DNA of 54,159 nucleotides. Origin: Paracoccaceae bacterium (GTDB lineage: Bacteria > Pseudomonadota > Alphaproteobacteria > Rhodobacterales > Rhodobacteraceae). Positions 48,622 through 54,159 of this stretch are shown here, in pieces. Both the position numbers and the translations under genes were made by a program. The stretch spans positions 1-54,159 of the forward strand of contig JANQPC010000090.1 in assembly GCA_028285485.1 (NCBI GenBank), written 5' to 3'. The notes beneath the pieces are model-generated. The model saw nothing but the letters and a program-made list of their open reading frames with translations. It searched no databases and had not been told where the DNA came from. Numbering within the stretch: the stretch's first letter is position 1; each line of letters opens with the position of its first letter.

Positions 48622-49871
48622 CAGCCGTACGCCTTCAACGCGGCGGCAAGGCTTGGGTGCCGGGCCGCATGCTCTGAAAGCCCGATACCGGCCATCGCTG
48701 CGTGCCAGCTTTCGCGCAGGGCTTCGATCCCGGCGGCAGGCCCGTCCGGATGCCCCATGATGCCACCGCCGGCGGCATAGATGAGATCGGCGGAACCCAG
48801 CTGGCGAAATGTTTCGGGCGGCTGAAGCGCGGACTGGCCCGAAGAAAAGACGGGCATGGAGAGGCAGGGTGCGCTCTCGAACATCGGCGTCAGGCACGCC
48901 CGGGCAGAGGCGATCACGCTTTCATTCGGCTCGCAAAACTTGTTGTCGAGCCCGTTGACATGCATGTGGTCGGCGCCCGCCAGCCGCCAGACCTTCTGCC
49001 ACGCCACGTAGGACCACCCCAGAAGCGGGTGCCGCGACAGCGCGCCCCAGCCATTGCGATGCGCGTGGATCGGGAGTTCGGAGATGCGCGCCAGTTCGAT
49101 GAATGCCGTGAGGCCAACCGAATTGAGGCTGGCCATGATGCAGGTGCCGCCGCTCTCGCGCACAAGATCATGGCGGCGCCTCATCTCATCCATTTCGCCG
49201 GTCAGGTTGAAGGCGTACATCACCTTCTTGCCGGTCTTTTCCGCATGCGCGTTGATCACGGCCATCACGGCGCCCACGCGGTCTTCGAACGGGCATGCCG
49301 GGCCGTCTGCCTGCAACTCGTCATCCTTGATGAAGTCTATTCCCGCCTCGACCAGCGTCTTGACGAGCTCGGCGGTTTGCCCTGCATCGAGGCCCACACT
49401 GGGCTTTATGATCGTGCCGATGACGGGGCCTTCGGAAACCCCGGTCAATTCTCGGGTGCCGGCCACGCCGAATTGCGGCCCCGCATATCTTTCGGCGAAC
49501 GCCTGCGGCAAGCGGATATCGAGCAGGCGCAAACCGGAAAACTGCCCAAGTTCGAAAAGGTTGCCCGCCACAGTGGCCATCAGGTTCGGCAGGGATGGCC
49601 CCAGATTGGCAAGCGGCCAGGACAGGGTCACATGCGCCCGCTGGATCTGGGCGCCATCGGGCCGCCGGGCGCCCGGCAATCCCGGCTCGCCCACCGTTTT
49701 CAGCACCGTCAGCTTGTCCACGGTCGCGGCGGACCGGGCCTTCAGCTCCGCCGTTTCGCCCGGAACCTTGACGAAGGTGCCGGAGGATTGCTCACCGGCC
49801 ATCACCTCGGCGGCCGCGCGCGGATCGAAGGCGGTTTCGATCAGGTAATCGGCCTCGATGCGTTCGCCCAT
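48621..49871 (-). CDS. RuBisCO-like protein: 3-oxo-isoapionate-4-phosphate transcarboxylase/hydrolase or decarboxylase (OiaT/OiaX-type)
   Basis: A 416-residue form IV RuBisCO-like protein. Retained metal-centre residues lie in IDFIKDDELQAD (Lys182, Asp184, Glu185, equivalent to carbamylated Lys201, Asp203, Glu204), and GTIIKPSVGL keeps the Lys175 equivalent (Lys156). RuBisCO-specific elements are lost: TIIKPS replaces TIIKPK, and the loop-6 region reads MHVNGLDNKFCEPN with no Lys334 equivalent at the usual place. It should not fix CO2. The neighbours ApnO, OiaK, ApnL and an apiose dehydrogenase identify the apionate pathway. I read 49871 (MGERIEADYL) as start, in a TGATG junction with the dehydrogenase gene. 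No tetrulose-phosphate isomerases are nearby, which slightly favours the transcarboxylase/hydrolase reaction (to 3-phosphoglycerate and glycolate). Confidence 0.85.
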   Translation of the reverse strand: MGERIEADYLIETAFDPRAAAEVMAGEQSSGTFVKVPGETAELKARSAATVDKLTVLKTVGEPGLPGARRPDGAQIQRAHVTLSWPLANLGPSLPNLMATVAGNLFELGQFSGLRLLDIRLPQAFAERYAGPQFGVAGTRELTGVSEGPVIGTIIKPSVGLDAGQTAELVKTLVEAGIDFIKDDELQADGPACPFEDRVGAVMAVINAHAEKTGKKVMYAFNLTGEMDEMRRRHDLVRESGGTCIMASLNSVGLTAFIELARISELPIHAHRNGWGALSRHPLLGWSYVAWQKVWRLAGADHMHVNGLDNKFCEPNESVIASARACLTPMFESAPCLSMPVFSSGQSALQPPETFRQLGSADLIYAAGGGIMGHPDGPAAGIEALRESWHAAMAGIGLSEHAARHPSLAAALKAYG

Positions 49872-50917
49872 CACTGCCGCTCCTGCCACTGGGCGATATC
49901 GATCAGCTGGCGCTCCCGCATCGCGTCATAGGAGGCCAGCGTCAGCGCGAGCGTGTTCAGATTGTCCCGCCCGGACGGCTGCGGTTCGGCGCGGCCGTTC
50001 AGAACGTCCACCACATGGGCCTGGAACCGGATCACCGAATCCTGAATCGTGTGCCAGGGCCGCGCACCCCAGGCGGGCACCTCGGGATCGGCGCTTTCAA
50101 CCACCTTTTCGCCCGCCGCGTGAATGTGCAGGCGCAGATCCGTGGTGAGTTCCAGGGTTCCCGTGCTGCCTTCAATCCAGGCGAGCGTTGCCGGAAAGGG
50201 CTCTGGATGAATCGTGGATGCGAAAGAGCAATCAACAACCGACACGGCGCCGGAGCTGTGCCGCAGTAGCGATGTAAAGCTATCCTCGCCCGCAACGCCG
50301 GGCCTGAGGCTGGCGGTTTCGCAGGCCAGGTGGCTCACCTCGCCCATGAGATGACGCAGCACGTCATAGAGATGGATGCCCACATCCATCAGAACGAACC
50401 GCTCGATCGTCGCCAGATACGGCTGGGTGGCGTAAACATCGAAACCGTGCCTGAAGCTGAGCCGCGCAAACCGCGGCGCCCCGATGCGGCCCGCATCGAG
50501 CGCGGCCTTGATGCGAACAAAGCCGAGCTGCCAGCGGAAGTTCTCGTGAATGAGGAACGGAACGCCTGCAGCCTCTGCCGCCTCGACCATGGCGCGGGCT
50601 TCGGCATAGGTGTCTGCAATAGGCTTTTGGCAGATCACCGCGAGACCGTGGCGGCACACCAGTTCCACCAAGCTGCGATGGGAGGGCGGCGTTGTTGCGA
50701 TATCAACGAAATCAAGATCCGTCTCCGCCAGCATCCGCGCGGCATCGTCAAAAACGCCTGCGATGCCGAACTCCCGCCCAACCGCTTGCGCTTTCTCGTG
50801 ATCGAGATCGCAGACGGCAACGATCTCGGCGCCCTCTACATCCTGCCAGCCATGCAGGTGGTTGCGCGCAAAGAAGCCACATCCGATCAGCGCGCCGCGT
50901 TTGACACCCCCCGCCAT
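49871..50917 (-). CDS. apsD: D-apiose dehydrogenase (ApsD/ApdG-like, Gfo/Idh/MocA family)
   Basis: A 348-residue NAD(P)-dependent oxidoreductase. The N-terminal Rossmann motif is RGALIGCGFFARNHLHGWQD, followed by IVAVCDLDHEKAQAVGREFG and the family's catalytic-lysine motif in LAVICQKPIADTYAEARAMV (Glu-Lys-Pro becomes Gln-Lys-Pro). NFRWQLGFVRIKAALDAGRI and DVGIHLYDVLRHLMGEVSH are the substrate-domain landmarks. It would oxidise D-apiose to D-apionolactone, the substrate of the adjacent ApnL. The start at 50917 (MAGGVKRG) overlaps the apnL stop by one base (TGATG); an upstream in-frame start would lie well inside apnL. Confidence 0.8.
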   Translation of the reverse strand: MAGGVKRGALIGCGFFARNHLHGWQDVEGAEIVAVCDLDHEKAQAVGREFGIAGVFDDAARMLAETDLDFVDIATTPPSHRSLVELVCRHGLAVICQKPIADTYAEARAMVEAAEAAGVPFLIHENFRWQLGFVRIKAALDAGRIGAPRFARLSFRHGFDVYATQPYLATIERFVLMDVGIHLYDVLRHLMGEVSHLACETASLRPGVAGEDSFTSLLRHSSGAVSVVDCSFASTIHPEPFPATLAWIEGSTGTLELTTDLRLHIHAAGEKVVESADPEVPAWGARPWHTIQDSVIRFQAHVVDVLNGRAEPQPSGRDNLNTLALTLASYDAMRERQLIDIAQWQERQ

Positions 50918-52770
50918 CACGCAGCCTCCCCGATGGTGAAGGCAACCGCTGCCGGTGGCAGCGTGATTTCTGGGGTTGTGACCGGCGCGGCTTGCGAACG
51001 CCAATCAGGGGCGGAGACATCGGTGCCCGGGGCCATGGTGATCGCGCTCTGGCCCCCCAGCGGCAGAGTGGCCTGGGCCAGCCCGCAATTGGCAAAGATG
51101 CCGGTGTGGCGACCGGCCGCTTCCACCTCGATGCCATAGACTGATTTCGGCAGCGGTCGCGTGGGCAGGCGCCGTCCGGATGCCATCGACGCAAGCGCCT
51201 GCACAACATGGTGGATCGGCCAGGCGGCAAAGCGGCCCGCTTCAACCGCACCTGTGGCAAACGGCCCCCCGATGCCCGCCAGCGCGATCCGGGCCACAGC
51301 GCTATCTGCCGCAATCGCGTAGGCCCCCACCGCAAATGCTGCGCCGAAAGCGCTGCGCTGGCGCGGATCGTCCATCGCCATGGCCAGGCGATCGAGGCCC
51401 GGATTGTCGGCCACATCCGCACCGTAGGGGTTGGAACGCATGCCGATACTGGCCAGCCCTAGGCGAAGCGAACGGGTGCCCGCAAGCGCTGTTGCGCTGG
51501 CATGGACGAAGGGCAGCGCCTCAAGCGTTTCGAATACCGACATATCATCGGCCGCATGCACGATCGCCGTTGTGGAATATGTCACGAAAGACCCCAGGCC
51601 CGTCGGCGGTGCGTGCCGGTTCAGCTCCGTGAAATTGGTGAGCATGCCAGCGCCAAGGCGCGCATCCGGAAAATGCGCGCCCGCGCTGCCTGCCGCCTGC
51701 TCTATGGTGCGGCCGGTCGGCCAGGGGCCGCTTGGCTGATAGCTTTTCAGAAAGGCCCGGGGCAGCGCGACGACGCTCGATGCCTCTAGCGACGCATCTC
51801 GCATGCGGTTGGCCAGTTCGGCGAGTTGCCCCTCGCTATCCCCCTCATCATCCACGACCAGTTCCAACTCGAACGGCCCGCCGAGCGCAGCCATGCTGTG
51901 AACCGTGGCCGCAAGATCGTCCTGGGCAAGATCTATGCGGATCAGCCGTGTTGCCTGCGGCAGGTGATCGAACAGCGCGCCCCCCGCGCGCGCCAGCCAA
52001 TCGGGTGTTGCGGCCAGGGCGAGTTCGGGCAGAGTTGCCGCGAACGCTTCCTTCGCGGGCTGCAATGGCGCGGCGGAGGCGACGCCCGCTACCGCGAGCT
52101 CGATTGTTTGGGTGAGGCTCTTCCCCGCTTCGATGGCATAGGGAAACGGCAGGCTCAGCGGGCGGCAATAGGTTTTGAAAGACGCATCGGTCCAGTTCCG
52201 CTGATCTTCCATCTCGAAGGTTTCGCCGGAGAACGCGATCTCCACCGAAACGCCGTGGACGGTGTATTTCAGGCCAGCGATATCGAAGGCAGGCTGGCCC
52301 GCCATGATGTTTGCTGGAAACGCAGTTTGCTCCTCGGTTCCGTTCGCATGCAGAACCGTCAGGGGGCCGCCCGCAACGCCGTCAAGCGGATGGAGGAGCG
52401 TGAAGCCCGCGCGATTGGTCTCCACCGTTCGGATGGCCGTGAGTGTCAATGCGAGGTGCAGGCCGCCGGGCGTGAGTTGCACATCCAGATCGGCCTCGAG
52501 CGCACCTTGAAAAACGGAAAAGTGGCGCCGGTACCGGATGGCGCCATCCTGCTGCTCCACATGCTCTTGCACATTCTCCGGAACGGCGGTGCCCCAATTG
52601 GCGTCCCGAATGGGACAGTCCACGCCACGCACGATTTCTATCCCCCGATAGCTGATCTGCCGGATCGCCCCATCGGAAATCAGGGCTGAGAGCGGCCCGC
52701 ACGCAACCGGATGGCCGGCGCTGGCCGCTGCCGCAGCCAGTGATGGCGCTTGAATCTCACCCAGAGCCAA
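50917..52770 (-). CDS. apnL: D-apionate lactonase (ApnL-like)
   Basis: A 617-residue protein without signal peptide. The N-terminal beta-rich half includes VACGPLSALISDGAIRQISY, NAGFTL-type strands and FEMEDQRNWTDASFKTYCRP, a motif I associate with D-apionate lactonases. The C-terminal half (DWLARAGGALFDHLPQATRL, HAPPTGLGSFVTYSTTAIVH, VHAADDMSVFETLEALPFVH) reads as a TIM-barrel-like domain. It would hydrolyse D-apionolactone to D-apionate in the cytoplasm. It is the first gene of the catabolic operon: downstream, on the minus strand, come apsD, the RuBisCO-like gene, oiaK and apnO with 1- or 4-base overlaps. The shared GntR-type dyad is about 50 bases upstream. Confidence 0.8.
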   Translation of the reverse strand: MALGEIQAPSLAAAAASAGHPVACGPLSALISDGAIRQISYRGIEIVRGVDCPIRDANWGTAVPENVQEHVEQQDGAIRYRRHFSVFQGALEADLDVQLTPGGLHLALTLTAIRTVETNRAGFTLLHPLDGVAGGPLTVLHANGTEEQTAFPANIMAGQPAFDIAGLKYTVHGVSVEIAFSGETFEMEDQRNWTDASFKTYCRPLSLPFPYAIEAGKSLTQTIELAVAGVASAAPLQPAKEAFAATLPELALAATPDWLARAGGALFDHLPQATRLIRIDLAQDDLAATVHSMAALGGPFELELVVDDEGDSEGQLAELANRMRDASLEASSVVALPRAFLKSYQPSGPWPTGRTIEQAAGSAGAHFPDARLGAGMLTNFTELNRHAPPTGLGSFVTYSTTAIVHAADDMSVFETLEALPFVHASATALAGTRSLRLGLASIGMRSNPYGADVADNPGLDRLAMAMDDPRQRSAFGAAFAVGAYAIAADSAVARIALAGIGGPFATGAVEAGRFAAWPIHHVVQALASMASGRRLPTRPLPKSVYGIEVEAAGRHTGIFANCGLAQATLPLGGQSAITMAPGTDVSAPDWRSQAAPVTTPEITLPPAAVAFTIGEAA

Positions 52771-52821
52771 AATGCTCCCCTCCCCGGATCATGGCGCGCT
52801 CCCCAGGCGCCAGATATGTTA

Positions 52822-52839
52822 TACTGATTATACCAGTTT
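52822..52839 (-). promoter_or_regulatory. GntR-type operator copy 2, upstream of apnL
   Basis: TACTGATTATACCAGTTT, identical to 41521-41538. On the minus strand it again places TATAAT inside the dyad, with TTGACA (52851-52846) upstream, although the 12-base spacing is too short for that pair to be the promoter; TATAAC 3 bases further on is an alternative -10. It lies between the GntR gene and apnL. Confidence 0.7.
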
Positions 52840-52893
52840 AAGCTTGTCAAGCGAGCTCGTCGTCACCCCCGCAAGAACCGCAGGCCGGCCCGC

Positions 52894-53613
52894 TTAGCCG
52901 GTCAGATTATCCTGATGATAAAGGGTATTGGCGCGGTTCAGATGATCGGCCATCTCCTGGGCGGCAAGATCGGCATCGCGCGCCTCGATGGCCCTCAGGA
53001 TTGCTTCATGCTCCGCCAGCGTCAGTTTTTCGAGTCCCTGCCGCTGCACCATCTCGATGTGAAACTGCGCAAGCCATTCGAACAGCGCCTGGCTGAGGGA
53101 GGCAAAGATCGGGTTTCCGCTGATCGCCGCAATCGCGGCATGGAAATTGGCATCCAGTTCCATAAAGCGATGCGGATCGTCCTGATTATTGGTCTGAAGC
53201 ACAAGGATGTGCTTGAGATTCACGATATCACCGGGCCTTGAGCGGGTTGCGGCAATCCGGGCCATCTGGGTTTCAAACGTTGCCCGCGCCTCCTTGAGAT
53301 GTTCCATCGTCGTGGCGTTGTTTGACAGCAAATGCCGCATCGTCAGCGCCATCTGTGCGGCCATCATATCGAAGGAAGGCTCCGCCACGCGCGGGCGTTC
53401 CCCATGCTTGATTTCCGCAACGCCCATGCGCTGCAGATTCTGCATGGCTTCCCGAATGGCCGGCCGGCCCACTTGATACTGAGCCATCAGTTCCCGTTCC
53501 GACGGCAGCGTGTCGCCCGGCTTCAACCGTTTATCCCGGATGAAGGCCAGGATCCGCTCTTCGACCTGATCGGCCAGCTTTTTCCGGCGGATCGGCGATG
53601 GTTCAGAAGTCAT
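52894..53613 (-). CDS. GntR-family (FadR/NanR-like) transcriptional regulator of the apiose genes
   Basis: A 239-residue regulator. The N-terminal winged helix is LADQVEERILAFIRDKRLKP-GDTLPSERELMAQYQVGRPA-IREAMQNL, with the GntR PSERELxxxxxVxRxxIREA pattern. The C-terminal FCD ligand domain (ARATFETQMARIAATRS, ELDANFHAAIAAISGNPIF, LAEHEAILRAIEARDADLAA) carries the metal-binding Asp and His positions of the NanR/FadR subgroup. It sits just upstream of the apnL operon, and the two identical ACTG-N7-CAGT dyads are its likely operators; a pathway intermediate is the probable inducer. Confidence 0.88.
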   Translation of the reverse strand: MTSEPSPIRRKKLADQVEERILAFIRDKRLKPGDTLPSERELMAQYQVGRPAIREAMQNLQRMGVAEIKHGERPRVAEPSFDMMAAQMALTMRHLLSNNATTMEHLKEARATFETQMARIAATRSRPGDIVNLKHILVLQTNNQDDPHRFMELDANFHAAIAAISGNPIFASLSQALFEWLAQFHIEMVQRQGLEKLTLAEHEAILRAIEARDADLAAQEMADHLNRANTLYHQDNLTG

Positions 53614-53949
53614 GCCAGTTTTATCGCAAAGTCACCGCGTGGCTTCAAGCGGGCATTGGGCGGGCTGCAGATAGAGGTTGGCACCCTGGCCACACCGCGC
53701 GCGTTTTGGCTTTGCGGGGCCAAATGCCGGGCGCGACTGGGCTTGCGCACGGCCCCCGCAGGATCTGGTTGGTGCGCGGCCGGTCGGAGCGTGCCTTTCG
53801 CTTGGCGCGGGCAGGCGCCGTTGCGCTTGTGGCTGACACAGGTTCGGCACCCGGGGAGGATGCCGGCGCCCATCGCGCAACGCCGCGCGCGCCGCACCTA
53901 ACGGTCGCGCGCAGGCAACCGTGGCATCGGACCCACTGTCTGGTGTGTC
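53614..53949. other. Gene-free spacer between the GntR gene and tRNA-Ser
   Basis: In these 336 bases I see no credible gene, promoter pair or strong hairpin. The open frames crossing it are Arg/Ala/Pro-rich readings typical of GC-rich non-coding DNA. Confidence 0.4.
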
Positions 53950-54039
53950 TGGCGGAGAGACAGGGATTCGAACCCTGGAGACGGTTTCCCGCCTACACGC
54001 GTTCCAGGCGTGCGCCTTCGACCACTCGGCCACCTCTCC
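53950..54039 (-). tRNA. tRNA-Ser (anticodon GGA)
   Basis: Read on the minus strand the 90 bases fold as a class II tRNA. The acceptor stem is GGAGAGG with TCTCTCC (one G-U pair), the D-loop region is GGCCGAGTGG, the anticodon loop is CCTGGAACG with anticodon GGA, and a long variable arm (GGCGGGAAACCGTC) is as expected for tRNA-Ser. The T-arm contains GGTTCGAATCC. The discriminator is G and CCA is encoded. TTGCGC and CTATGA, 17 bases apart, lie upstream as a possible promoter. It decodes UCC/UCU serine codons. Confidence 0.96.
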
Positions 54040-54122
54040 GGTTTGGACGTCATAGCCAAGGAACCGCGTCTGGCGCAAGGCCGTTCGCACGAATTGCAGC
54101 ATGCGTAACCGGAAGCGCAACC

Positions 54123-54159
54123 TCAATCGGGATCGAAATCCCGGTCGGGATCGATCAGA
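54123..54159 (-). CDS. Possible C-terminal end of a gene entering from the right edge
   Basis: On the minus strand a frame ends LIDPDRDFDPD followed by TGA (54125-54123). The acidic, regular composition resembles a real C-terminus, but only 11 codons are visible and the call is tentative. Confidence 0.3.
   Translation of the reverse strand, partial: LIDPDRDFDPD

Noticed and set aside
48621-49871. Possible genuine RuBisCO large subunit and Calvin-cycle function
   Set aside because: The loop-6 Lys and the KPK motif are missing, there is no small subunit or cbb gene, and the neighbours form the apionate pathway.
48702-49931. A 409-codon plus-strand frame across the RuBisCO-like gene
   Set aside because: It is antisense to a clear RuBisCO-like protein with conserved metal-centre residues; the frame is an artefact of composition.

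Overview
The window looks like chromosomal DNA from a GC-rich alphaproteobacterium, most likely a purple non-sulfur member of the Rhodobacteraceae/Rhodobacterales. The evidence is a pucBAC light-harvesting operon, bchE and bchJ (oxygen-independent bacteriochlorophyll synthesis), PpsR-type TGT-N12-ACA site pairs, an FNR/FnrL-type box, and a Rhizobium-type glycerol ABC system. There are no insertion sequences, integrases, phage genes or CRISPR arrays. One tRNA-Ser(GGA) lies near the right end.

Layout. 1-9.0 kb is an exopolysaccharide locus: GT4, Wzy-like polymerase/ligase, Wzz-like chain-length protein, NAD-dependent epimerase, GT2, ExoY-like initiating sugar transferase and a second GT4. 9.1-13.0 kb holds a lipoprotein and an lldD-dld pair for L- and D-lactate oxidation, with a strong inverted repeat upstream. 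13.0-18.6 kb holds an orphan dipeptide-type double ATPase, a CIA30-domain protein, an SDR and an S9 peptidase. 18.7-24.7 kb is a complete glycerol importer, glpV-S-T-P-Q-U. 24.8-26.3 kb is a BlaI repressor/M56 peptidase pair. 26.4-27.7 kb is a Bcr/CflA-type MFS transporter preceded by a leader-peptide attenuator (Leu-Leu-Ile-Val-Val-Val). 28.1-31.2 kb is pucB-pucA-pucC plus a fourth gene that encodes an unusual protein with eight 25-residue repeats. 31.2-37.1 kb holds a small membrane protein, a MarR regulator, bchE-bchJ, two methyltransferases and a LysR regulator. 37.2-53.6 kb is one large accessory unit: a CUT1 sugar ABC importer, a CUT2 sugar ABC importer, a five-enzyme D-apiose/D-apionate catabolic operon that includes a RuBisCO-like protein, and a GntR regulator.

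How it works together. The right third reads as a D-apiose regulon. The branched sugar (from apiin-type glycosides, or pectins such as apiogalacturonan and rhamnogalacturonan II) would be imported, oxidised to the lactone, hydrolysed to apionate, oxidised and isomerised, phosphorylated, and cleaved or decarboxylated by the RuBisCO-like protein. An identical 18-bp dyad (TACTGATTATACCAGTTT) lies before apnL and before the CUT1 importer operon and is the best candidate operator of the adjacent GntR protein. The puc and bchE promoters carry matched PpsR-like site pairs, so both should answer to light and oxygen. PucA has Phe44-Leu45 where B850-type alpha polypeptides have Tyr-Tyr or Tyr-Trp, which predicts a blue-shifted B800-820-like antenna.

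The observations most worth following are (1) the tandem-repeat protein co-translated with PucC, (2) the leader-peptide attenuator placed before an MFS efflux gene rather than an ilv gene, (3) the B820-like signature and long tail of PucA, (4) the D-apiose regulon with two ABC importers and a shared operator, and (5) complementary defects in the two glycerol-importer ATPases. All functional calls come from reading motifs and context; no database search was possible.
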